Assembly: GCF_035083965.1 (NCBI RefSeq)
Contig: NC_089739.1
Span: 11,830,001-11,894,000, forward strand
Length of the DNA: 64,000 bases
Direction of reading: 5' to 3'
Source of the DNA: Branchiostoma lanceolatum
Taxonomy: Eukaryota; Chordata; Leptocardii; Amphioxiformes; Branchiostomatidae
Shown here in pieces: positions 50,101 through 58,818 of the stretch. The position numbers and the translations under genes were made by a program. The notes under the pieces were generated by a model that was not told the DNA's origin, searched no databases, and saw nothing but the letters and a program-made list of their open reading frames with translations. Numbering within the stretch: the stretch's first letter is position 1; the number at the start of each line of letters is the position of its first letter.

Positions 50101-52646
50101 GGGGGGGGGCTAGCAGCCCTTCCCTGTTTAAGTATACCCTGCTTCTGAAGCAGCAAATGTACTTGCTTAATATTTGCCACCATCCATTTAAGAAACGATG
50201 AAGGAATGTCTTACCTGAGGATGCAGGCTGCCTGTCTGAAGCGGCAGGGGCTCGAATAGGTCTTGCCGTCACTGCCGCAGACCGGGTCGTAGATACGGGG
50301 ACATCCTATCTTGTAGCAGTCCGCAACCGCCAGCAGTTCCTCACGGAGGACCATGGCGGCGCTTCCTAGACAAACATTTGAAAGGGTTAGTCTCCACCAC
50401 ACTGACTACTAATAGCTTCTAATTGCTTTAAACAAACCCTTGATTATTAAATATATCTGTACCTATATTTACACCATTTTAAGAAGCGAGAAGAGGTCAC
50501 GTAATTATAAGACTAATGCTAGCTTCTCATTGTATATGTATTTGCAAACTGTGACGTTTTCTGTTGTGACCTGAACTGAACCCAGTGGTTATATTATGTG
50601 TGTACAATAAAGGTCTTCATTAATCAAGTTATTAAAGATGTGGAGAATAATTTGCCAAGGGAGTTTTGCTACCAAAGCGGTTGACCGGCGGCTCCAGAGA
50701 GGGAATATTAACCTTACCGTGGACTGACTCTCCTGGCCATGGTTCCTTTTTTTTTCGAATTTTACGATCTCTTAAAGGTGCCCTAAGCGATTTCAGGGAG
50801 GTTAAAACTTGAAATATTCTGGGGAAAACAATTCTGTTTTGTGAGGTTGAAACTGACGTTTGCTTCCCCATTTTAGCACATCTGCATCATTATTTCAGAC
50901 TTTGGGCGTTTAAAGATAGCACAGAAGCAAGCCACAAAAGGAGTATCTTATTTATTGGGTCCCCCCCCCAAAATCAGCCCAGAATCCAGCCGTAACGGTT
51001 TCCTGTCGACAATTTTCGGTAACTTCCGGTCGCGTGACGTCACAATGCCCAAGGACATTGAGCCATGACCACGTGATTATTTCTTCGGATGCGTTCGGGA
51101 CTTATCGGTCAGAATCGTGCATGTTCGGAAGATTTGAAATGATGGCTGGCCTCCAAGTGCTCAGATTTTCAATGAGTTACCACCACACAACGACATCACA
51201 TTTTTGCTCCATGATGGTCGATATACAATGGGATAGTGTTATCTAAACTTACTATGGATAGAAATCAGAAAATAATTGATTTCGAATATATGACTTTCAG
51301 CGCCCTAATATTGCTTAGGTTGCCTTTAACCCCCCTAGTAAGAGATGGCCTGGTGGAGGCTAGGAAGGGCAACGATGTGGATGGATGCTATGTATTCCCT
51401 CCACATACCCACGCTTGTTCATGCGTAGTTAGCCTTTGCGTAAATATAGTTACGATAAATAAAGAGTTTATGAATCCGTCATGATCTGTGTCAAAATTCG
51501 TGCCTGGTCCGAAGCATAGTAACAAAAAATCAAAAAGTAAACAAAACTCTGATTCTCTGTTATTTTTTTCTCGACATATCTAACACAATGTTATGTAACG
51601 TTTGATAAACAGTTGTAAATACTTGTCTTTCCATTCGGAAGATTCGACTGTTGTACAAATTTCTTTTCTTCTAGTTCTAGCACTGATTTTAGTGTTTGTT
51701 CATATCTTCTAAGACTTCGTAGCTGTTAGAGTATCTTAAACACGCAAGAAAGCATATCTAGGCTATTGACATTGTTAACGTGTTTTAACACAAAACAGAA
51801 TTACCAACAAATATCAACACAAGTTTAAACACATATAAGGAAGAGCTAAGAGGAAGTTCATAAAAGGTTGGGTGATTTGCAAGAGGAACTGCCCGCCATA
51901 GACTTAGCAGTTCGAAAAAAAGGCAATTCCCGACAGACTTTTGTAACTTTGCGGCTGGCCAAGTCTTCTGACTTCTTTTGCTAATTCTAAACTTTTCAGG
52001 TCACAAGAGATAGGTGTCTGGTAGTGACTTCTTATTCCAGTTGAAAGCCCAGTCGACGTCGTCTATGATAAGATTAACCATTTGACAGAATGTCATAACA
52101 ACTCTTTGGTACATCTTACTTTCATGTAGAACATGTTTCTCGTGCCAGTACCTGTCACTACGATTAGAATTTACTTCTGACTGTTTGTTTGTATGTCGTG
52201 AAGAATGTCCTACCCCACGTCACATTTAACTGTTTATTGATAGCTAGCTGGGAAATCTAGGGGTTTTTCTTCGACAAATAGGGTCATTTTTAACCATTGA
52301 AAGCTTCACTTTTAACCCTAGAAAGCTTCGTTTTAACCATGGAAAACTTCGTTTTTAACTATAGAAAACTATATCCGACGCACTTATACATTGCGATATC
52401 CCTTTCCCCTTCTTATACAGTCAATTGGTGTATGATTATAATGCGTAGATATTAACAACATACGTAGTGACTATACGGTCCCTCGTTAGGAAACACAAGT
52501 CCTAAAATAAATTAGTTTATGCCCAGAGGGGTCAGAAAAAAAGGTGTTTTGTACATTTTAAACCGAGAATCAACGAAATGAAGCTAAAAACACGTACCTG
52601 CTACGAGGAGAGAAAACGTGCAAAGTAGAAAAGTTCTGGAAGCCAT
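38193..52646 (-). CDS. Gene F: secreted eight-domain Kazal inhibitor with E/K/Q linkers (11 exons, ~715 aa)
   Basis: Exons: 52646-52598 (signal [17 protein letters not shown]), 50365-50215, 47453-47238, 46145-45909, 45202-44918, 44137-43844, 43152-42838, 41047-40820, 40294-40194, 39184-38992 and 38271-38193 (TGA). Phases are 1, then 2 throughout, except phase 1 between the ninth and tenth exons; every junction was checked. Exons 2-8 and 10 each carry Kazal Cys1-5 (C-x4-C-x7-C-x10-C-x6-[10 protein letters not shown]). Each following exon begins with Cys6 (P-E-L-T-I-x-x-K-G-x-C). Linkers in exons 4-8 and 10 are rich in Glu, Lys and poly-Gln. P1 is Arg in domains 1 and 3-8 and Phe in domain 2, suggesting trypsin-like or subtilisin/furin-like targets. 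Exons 5-7 are tandem duplicates. It lacks the Arg-Gln sites of genes A-E. Confidence 0.92.
38405..38677. mobile_element. MITE with TAAAGCCCCC ends, copy 1, gene F last intron
   Basis: TAAAGCCCCCCTTTCGTTAG at the left, inverted as CAGTGAGAGGGAGGTTAA at the right. Inner ACCCGCGGCACGCTGGCGGC pairs with GCCGCCAATGTGCCGCGGGT. A sister copy is at 55817-56067. A (GAAT)n run lies inside. Confidence 0.8.
38680..38800. repeat. Interspersed repeat 'GATAAGCTCAAATCGGCAC', copy 1
   Basis: It matches the - strand of 54435-54520 across TTTATTCATGATAAGCTCAA and GGCCGCTTTTCATTGAGG. A weaker copy lies near 32600-32700. Confidence 0.65.
39255..39345. repeat. Inverted repeat in gene F intron 9
   Basis: TTACTCAAGCAACTGGATAT is inverted as ATATCCAGTTGCTTGAGTAA around position 39300. 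The same sequence recurs at 41409-41428. Confidence 0.7.
39493..39820. repeat. Intronic direct duplication, copy 1 (gene F intron 9)
   Basis: It aligns with 40403-40722, sharing TATTCCCTCT..GCAATGACAGAATCTAGAAG, GGGCGTTGTAGTTCCTCTTT and CAAAGGTAAAAATTGTTTTC. The two copies bracket the small linker exon 40194-40294. Confidence 0.75.
40403..40722. repeat. Intronic direct duplication, copy 2 (gene F intron 8)
   Basis: Partner of 39493-39820. A (GTGA)n run follows at 40720-40764. Confidence 0.75.
41478..41660. repeat. GACAGGATGATCCTGTC-family patch 2, gene F intron 7
   Basis: A diverged copy starting GGGGAGTGACTATTGACCAG with later GAGAGGATCATTCTGTGAG pieces. Confidence 0.5.
41976..42291 (-). 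mobile_element. tRNA-derived SINE, copy 2, gene F intron 7
   Basis: Read on the - strand it starts GGCGTCGCGTGGCGCAAGTG (A-box-like), then GGGATCTAATCCC in the B-box place, and shares its body with 25217-25522 (GGGTGTGGCTCTCCCCAAAC on the + strand). Confidence 0.75.
42455..42795 (+). mobile_element. LINE 3' end (CR1/L2-like tail), gene F intron 7
   Basis: The frame ending at TGA 42599-42601 reads [16 protein letters not shown], then F-K-R-I-L-K. This is the common C-terminal block of non-LTR retrotransposon ORF2 proteins. The 3'UTR ends in AATAAAACAGAAAC-type repeats. Strongly 5'-truncated. Confidence 0.75.
43178..43520. repeat. GACAGGATGATCCTGTC-family patch 3, gene F intron 6
   Basis: TGGAAGTAGCTATTGTCAG at the left, then several TTGACAGGATGAT(C)CTGTCA palindromes separated by 20-50 bp. 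Confidence 0.65.
44393..44505. repeat. GACAGGATGATCCTGTC-family patch 4, gene F intron 5
   Basis: GGGGCTATTGACAGGATGAT at the left and ATCCTGTCAGTAGCCACTTC at the right form an inverted pair, making this the most complete copy. Confidence 0.7.
45286..45651. mobile_element. TTAA-type MITE family, copy 3 (reverse orientation), gene F intron 4
   Basis: TTTAAAGGAGCCCAAAT at the left and CTTTGGGCTCCTTTAA at the right. The interior holds the reverse complement of the family block (TCGACCTTCATGGAGCAAAG). Confidence 0.75.
46173..46486. mobile_element. TTAA-type MITE family, copy 4, gene F intron 3
   Basis: AAAGGCAACCAAAGCAATAT at the left, with TTTGCATCATGGAAGTCGC inside. The right inverted repeat stops at GGGCCCTAA, so the end is truncated. 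The left end is about 28 bp from the gene F exon 4 acceptor. Confidence 0.75.
46487..47237. other. Rest of gene F intron 3
   Basis: No exon or repeat family recognised. Confidence 0.4.
47519..47836 (+). mobile_element. SINE with tRNA-like head, gene F intron 2
   Basis: GTCCCTGTGGTGTAGTGGTC resembles an A box and GAGTTTAACTCCCGGG a decayed B box. The body ends at a GGAGGATTTTAACTAACTTAA tail. It has not been matched to another copy in the window. Confidence 0.6.
47840..49370. other. Gene F intron 2, central part
   Basis: No coding or repeat signature recognised, apart from TTTGATTATATGGGTGACAT at about 49198, which resembles the MITE end at 59116. Confidence 0.4.
49377..49822. mobile_element. 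Composite foldback MITE, gene F intron 2
   Basis: The outer ends CCTCCTAAAAGC and GCTTTTAGGAGG are inverted. The left half is itself a palindrome with ~62-bp arms (GGTGGCGACGGCGCCAGAAC against GTTCTGGCGCCGTCGCCACC) around ACGCGAGCGAGCCAACGAAT. The right third repeats the CAGGGCCCCTACGCGAGCGA block. Confidence 0.8.
50772..51329. mobile_element. TTAA-type MITE family, copy 5, gene F intron 1
   Basis: TTAAAGGTGCCCTAAGCGAT at the left and ATTGCTTAGGTTGCCTTTAA at the right, with the family block TTGCTCCATGATGGTCGATA. TTAA flanks both ends exactly. Confidence 0.8.
51330..52597. other. Rest of gene F intron 1
   Basis: A small cluster of TTTTAACC(A/C)(T)(A/G)GAAA(A/G)CTTC repeats occurs near 52288-52366. 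Otherwise nothing recognised. Confidence 0.4.
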
Positions 52647-52752
52647 CGCTGAAGACCGTTTCAAGCACGAGAATTTGAAGAGAAGGTGCGAAGTTGTTTT
52701 TCCTCTCGGTAGTGTGGTGACTTCTGGTGGCAGGGCGTGACTCTCGGTCCCG

Positions 52753-52758
52753 TTTATA
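52753..52758 (-). promoter_or_regulatory. Probable TATA box of gene F
   Basis: On the - strand GGTGGATATAAACGGGACC has TATAAA about 107 bp upstream of the ATG (52646), leaving room for a ~75-nt 5'UTR. This is the clearest TATA box among the cluster genes. Confidence 0.55.
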
Positions 52759-52769
52759 TCCACCTTTTG

Positions 52770-54430
52770 ACCGGGTGTTTGTTTGAGCCAACTCACGTCA
52801 GACCTCTTGAAAAGGCGCGGCCTTTGGTAGGAGAGGTTCGCCCAGAACAATAGACAAACACGTCACTTCGTCTACCTCTGACGACAGCCAACCCTAGACT
52901 CACTGTCTAAAAATTTAGGTCATAAAATTTAAAACGCCACGTTGGTTTTGTCCGTGTGTTTCGTGGAAGCTTAGCAATTTTTTTATCACGTTGCGCATTA
53001 GGACATGACGAATGATAAAGGAACGACCGCGATAAGGTCTGAATAGAGGTTATAAATGCGTACAAACGATAAAGACACAAATATATCACCGCGTATTGAC
53101 GTAACAAACAATCCATTGTGAGCCCCGCCCTCTTGTATCAGTCGTATTTATCACACTTTAAATGAAGGTAGATTTAGCAAAATATCTAAACGTTGATACA
53201 TTTCAATTATATTTCCTAGCATTATACATTATTGACCCAAATCACAAAGATTTATCGTTAAAAAATGATAAGAAGACAATTTTTCTAATCTGTGTGTGTT
53301 GTTTTTAGTCCACACCTTTGCGTGGTTGTATTTGCGGGGGTAGGGACGTGTTTATTGGGCTAAATCAAATATAATCAGCACGTACATATATGTTCTGACG
53401 CGGTCCGTCTGGCGGGAAGAAAGGGACGTCGAAAGGTCATACTTCTCATCTGACGGCAGCCAGAACAAACAGCTGTAATTAGTTTAATGGGGGAGGGGGG
53501 CATAGGGCAGATTAAATTGTGTTACGCTTAGCCGAGATACTAGCAGGTAGATGGATGAGATAATGCAGGGATTGAAGAATGGAATGGACTAATAAAACAA
53601 AACAAAACAAACTAACAAAAAAGTGTTGTTACTATGCATAAGTTAACTTCAACCTTCTTTTGGTGCATCAGTGAAAGAAATTAATGAATGGTAGAATGAA
53701 TTGATGAAATTGTTCGCTCGCTCGATCGATTGATTGATTGATTGCAATTGACAAGACAAACAGCCTGAAACAGGTGTTATAGCACCTCAACCAGGGAGTG
53801 TTTTCATTTGCCAGCTTTAGGATTAACGGTCACAGTAATGAATGAATGAATATATGAAAGAATCTGGTACTATTACTCTACAGCCTTTACATCTCACTTT
53901 TGGCTCAAAGGTGAACGAACGAAAAGGTAAACGAACAAATGAATCATATGTGATTTTATCGTCCTGGAGTAGGAAATACGCACTTCATGTCTGAGTAGCA
54001 TGTTAAACAACCAACACCCTGTTCTACTCGTAACCGGGATTCTTGGACGTGGCACCCAACCCAATTGATAGCAAATACTTATAAATAAACGTAATATCCA
54101 CCGAGCAACTGGATTAAAGAAATTATTAGGTAAGACAAAGACTGTTTACATGGAAGGGATCTGCAGCGTGCTTTCTAAGATGTGCAGTGTTTTTTTTTTT
54201 ACATCCACCATGATACCATAAAGAAAACACCATTATATAAAATTATGATGTTGATATCACTCACAGATTTCTTTTGTTGCTGTATAAGTATACTCTGTAT
54301 GATATTTTCCTATGTATGTGTATGAAGATACTCAGTGGTATATCTCTTAAAAACGACCACAGGAAACAAAGATTCTGACGAAACATATTTATGGCAATGA
54401 ATGAAGTCAAAACTCTTTCTAAACTAAGAA
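52770..54430. other. Gene-free stretch upstream of gene F
   Basis: It contains (GATT)n and (AATG)n microsatellite patches near 53725 and 53838. No exon is supported on either strand. Confidence 0.45.
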
Positions 54431-54434
54431 ACCC

Positions 54435-54520
54435 TTCCCTCTCCCCTCATGACCTCAATGAAAAGCGGCCTGCGTGCCGATTTGAGCTTATCATGAATAA
54501 ACAAAGGTTCAAACTGTTAA
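54435..54520. repeat. Interspersed repeat, copy 2 (- strand of 38680-38800)
   Basis: GGCCTGCGTGCCGATTTGAG and CTTATCATGAATAAACAAAG are the inverse of the first copy. Confidence 0.65.
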
Positions 54521-55816
54521 ACTGTGTAAAGATCACACTCACACACGTCTACTGAACTCACGTGTTGTATTGACAGAAACTTAGAACAATCTGTGCAGAC
54601 TCGAAAACTACATCCGGGGTCTTGGCCCCTGGTACCTAGTGCGCAGGCGCGAGGCGGGAAAACTACAAGATAAACACAAACAAGCAAAACAAAAAACAAA
54701 AAAAAGCGCAAAAGTTTATAAGGCCATATTACCCCTCCTCTGGTATCTAGGAACTCAATAACGTACACACGCCCTCACATACTTTGACGATGTGTAACAG
54801 TTCCACTTTCTTGAACTCCACACACCCTATACATATACGTTATGACTGAAGAATAGGAAACAACCATTCCACTTGCAGTTTTATCTCGGACGCGCCACCC
54901 TACCCAGTAAAAGTAAATATTATAAGGGCGATGTGTTTTAAGCAACTGTATTATCAACATAAATTGAAAGGGTGTGATTTATATATGAAGCATTTCGATG
55001 CTTTTAGTGAAGGGGCCATGGTGCAATTTTCCACAAGGTAACGTAACATGACCTATTTACGTGCAGAACCTATTTACGTCCGGTTTGGCCCATGTCCAAA
55101 TGGCGCGGTGTATTATGCCAAAGCCTGTTCTCATGAGCACTAAAGAACACCATAAGTATGATCCTTAGCCATCTCTTTAATTTTTGCACAGCAAACCATA
55201 ATGGCCATGCGTTTACCACGTGAACGCCACGTGCCGCGCATGTGGGGGAAATTTACAGATAAATATTGTTTTTTTCCATCGCGTTAAGCAAGTGGCCGGA
55301 CAGACATAGTGATTGTACTATCATTTGTCTGCAGACTACTTTGGACAGTTACTGTGAATTTTTTTCTGGTCTATGTTCTTCAAGCATAGCGCTAGAAGGG
55401 AAAAGATTCAGAAGTGGACGATAATGGGTTACCCTAGAACAATTCTACACCATATACCTCAGTATAAATGCTCGCACGGCGTAAAAGGGCGGAGAAAAAC
55501 TTACAGACCATGCGTTTTCTTGTTAGAAGAGCTGATATTTCTGCCCATCGGTTTGAAATTTGGCTCTGTCCGCGCGGTTTTAAGATAAATACGTTTTGAA
55601 TAAATCGGACGTTAATTGGTCACGTTACGTTAGCTATTTTCACATGCGTTGCAACGTTGCCCCCCACCCCCTTCCAGGCCCTTCCTATTTCCAAACAGTA
55701 TAAATATGTTACGTACACACAAAGTCCTCATAAAAAGATAAACAGAGTCAAGTATGTAGACCTATTACAAACATGGCACCATATCTAGATGTAAGGCTAC
55801 CCTGGGTCGTTCACTC
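54521..55816. other. Gene-free stretch, nothing recognised
   Basis: No supported exon, repeat family or RNA gene. Confidence 0.4.
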
Positions 55817-56067
55817 TAAAGCCCCCTCTCACTGGACCCGCGGCAGGATGGCGGCGTCGCTGCGTCCTAAACTGGATTTGTGTTATCTTTGACTTTAAAT
55901 AGTGGGAATATCATTCAAAACGTACAGGTATGACCAAAAAGACAACAAAACACACAGAGCTTGAAAATATCTGTTTCTCGTCGATGAAATCCGTTGAGTG
56001 CTTTGTCAATTCGATCGCCGCAGCGACGCCGCCAGCGTGCCGCGGATCCAGTGAGAGGGGGGCTTTA
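55817..56067. mobile_element. MITE with TAAAGCCCCC ends, copy 2
   Basis: TAAAGCCCCCTCTCACTGGA and its inverse TCCAGTGAGAGGGGGGCTTT. Inner ACCCGCGGCAGGATGGCGGC pairs with GCCGCCAGCGTGCCGCGGAT. The interior aligns in reverse with 38405-38677. Confidence 0.85.
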
Positions 56068-56793
56068 CAGTGACGTACACAGTGAAACTCCCCCCTCGCC
56101 ACTCCTTAGAAATTGTGTACTTTAATTTGTAGACTGACAAGCAGGGACACCATGCTCTACTGCTAAACGGATCCGGATTTAGTGGAAATACCACACCTCT
56201 ATTACAGAAGTAAATGCACATCCGGTGTTCGGAAACCGGAATAAGGAAATACTAGGGAGAGAGGTTTATTTTACAAGAAGGTGCTCTGTGTGTGACCGGA
56301 AACTGAGGTCATCGTGATCGTTGGTTTCCAATGCTAACATTTTCATTTTTAAAAAGATCGTCTGAGTAATATTTAGTTAATGCTTTAATGACAGTTACAA
56401 TACTTTAGCAGGTGGTGCCCCAAATTCGTTGCAATGTGTTATGTTTTACCTCCATAAAAATGTAGGTCTTTTCGGGGGGGTCTGTCTGTCCGTTTGTGTG
56501 TCTGTTCAGTAATTTGTGTTTCATCATATTTGTGGTCAGCATTAATTCAAAACAACGTCTTGATAAATTGTGATTATATTGTGTACGTGAGTACATACAT
56601 GTAGGTCTTTGGGAACTTCTTTTTTTTTCATCTTTCGTCTTGGACATGCTATGGTCTTGATATTTTTGTTTGATAGATACTGGTCTTCATTTTTTGTGTC
56701 ATTGTGTGACAGATAATAGTTAGATTGCTCTGTCTGAAACAAGTGCTGTACATTCGGTCTCCCAAAACGCCTGATCTTGAACTACAAGGGCGA

Positions 56794-57027
56794 AGTGGGG
56801 TCGTGTGGCGCAACAGCAGAGCGTTCGGCTTACAACCAAGTGGTCCCGGGTTCGAATCTTGTCATGTCATCGATCTTTTGCCCTTGGGAAATACACTTTA
56901 CACGTCTTTACTCACTCCAACTAAGTGTAAATAGGTACCTGACTACGGTTGGGGAAGGTCGTATTGAGGTCACCTGGTGGCGCCGAATTAGCCTCCACCA
57001 GGCCCTCTTACGGGCGTATGAATCGTA
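56794..57027 (+). mobile_element. tRNA-derived SINE (+ strand)
   Basis: TCGTGTGGCGCAACAGCAGA (A-box-like), then GGGTTCGAATC (B box, 56848-56858), followed by a non-tRNA body with GGTCACCTGGTGGCGCCGAA. Not a functional tRNA gene. Confidence 0.75.
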
Positions 57028-57094
57028 GAATTCGGCAGAAAAAGGAATAATTAGTCAGTAGAGTCAGTCCACAGCGAAGATCACATTTCGTCCG

Positions 57095-57195
57095 TTTAAC
57101 GGAGCCTGCAAGTGAAACCCTGGCGTAGTTAGTCTGGTAGAGACTAGCGCCGTATGGCAGCCGCCCAGACCCTTGCGACAGTTCCACAAAGTGCA
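57095..57195. repeat. Interspersed repeat also found at the window end
   Basis: GCCGCCCAGACCCTTGCGAC followed by AGTTCCACAAAGTGCAAGT is the reverse complement of the last ~45 bases of the window (63955-64000). Confidence 0.65.
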
Positions 57196-57828
57196 AGTGT
57201 GGATAAAATATGTATATGTTGTGTATTATCTGAAACCTGTAAACTCTGCATAATTCAGCGCTAGAAAGGCTACCATTGCGGGTAATTTCTGACCAATAAA
57301 AAACTATATCATTTTTTTTGTCGAATAGAGGACAACTAGAGAAAGAGATGCATTCAGGGCGGGATTTGAGACTGAGATATAAATATGATGCAGATTAAGA
57401 CTTTGCTCACTCAATAAGGAAATTCTTTAACTCCTCTGGTTCCATAATAAGACATGTAGCATATGTAATTCGTGGCAAGTGGGACATTCACTGATACCAA
57501 TTTTGCAAATAATGACCAAATTCGCATTTATGATGCGAAAGTGCCGTTAATTCTTTACTCCTAAGTTGACCAAGGTCAGTTCGTTTTCGCTGCACTTCAC
57601 ACAAGCCTCATCAGGTGGCACCTGCACATTGCCTATGGGTATTATAGATTTTGAACATACCGTTCATACGATGTTGGCATAATTCGTTGGACTTCTTTGT
57701 GTTCAAGCAACTAAGAATAGAGATACCTTGATCCAATGTGCCTCTAAAATGCTGCGCCCTTATCTGAGCCATGTGATTCGTACTGAGCTATTTCCACAAG
57801 GGAATATAAATGTCCAATACTATAGTAT

Positions 57829-58562
57829 TAGAGTCGATTCCACATTACCGAGAGGGTGTTTGTTGCCTTTTGTTCTAACATTTACAAAACCTTTGTAACA
57901 ATCTATGTGAGATAAGTAACTGTTAAGAACAATTTCCAACATTCATTTGATGTTCTAAATATTTTCTGCTGTGTTCCAACAGGTTAAAAAAATTTCCAAC
58001 ATTGAACACATTATTTGTATTAGTTTCTAAACTGTTGCAACATAGATTGATCATTTGTTTGAACATGTTCCAACATTCTACAAAAATGGTATAACTGGGT
58101 CAGTGGGCTGGGAACAGGCCAATTCACACATCCCTTCAAATTATAGGGGATTAGGCCTAGGTGCCATACACAGACACCTCAAAACAAAAGAGTTGCCTGT
58201 GTCCAGACGTGAAATCTAAAAATATACAGAGGCAGACAATAGAGCGTGATTAGCACCTACTTTTATGGGGGCAATAACCCAAATCTACCATTTTGAGAAT
58301 GATACAAAATGTTGGAACATGTTCCAACAGTGAAACAATCACACAGCTGTTTGGAAATTGTTCTAAATAAAGAGATATTTGTGCAAATACTTTCATACTA
58401 TTTCCAAAATATAAAGATGAGTTCAGACATGTTCAAACTTTCATTTCCAATTGTTTGAACAGTCTGGAATCATTTTGACTGAAATAGTATTTTCTCTAAA
58501 ATTGTTCAAACTTATTAGCAATTTCATCTGAAAACCCTCTCGGTGACATGGAATTGACTCTA
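57829..58562. mobile_element. MITE with TAGAGTCGATTCC ends, 734 bp
   Basis: TAGAGTCGATTCCACATTAC is inverted at the right as GACATGGAATTGACTCTA, and CGAGAGGGTGTTT pairs with AAAACCCTCTCGGTG. The interior is rich in short GTTCCAACATT-type direct and inverted words. No transposase frame. Confidence 0.8.
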
Positions 58563-58818
58563 CGTCTCACTATTGGTTAAATATCTTAGTACTAGTATCC
58601 GGGGTTTTATAGCAAATCAATCCTGTCAACCGTAATTAACTTGCAAATTACGTCCAGCAATATTAATTGTTCTATGATTTATGGTTCGTGGGTATTTGGA
58701 CATAATGCTACTTTTTTGCTGGATATCGTTTGGAAGCAGGAAACAAATTCAACCATTTGCATCATGTAGATATGTTGCATTAGAAATATATTAATTCATG
58801 TGTCATTTTTTTCGTTCT

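Noticed and set aside
56794-56870. tRNA gene with good B box GGGTTCGAATC
   Set aside because: The acceptor and anticodon stems do not close and the sequence runs into a SINE body.
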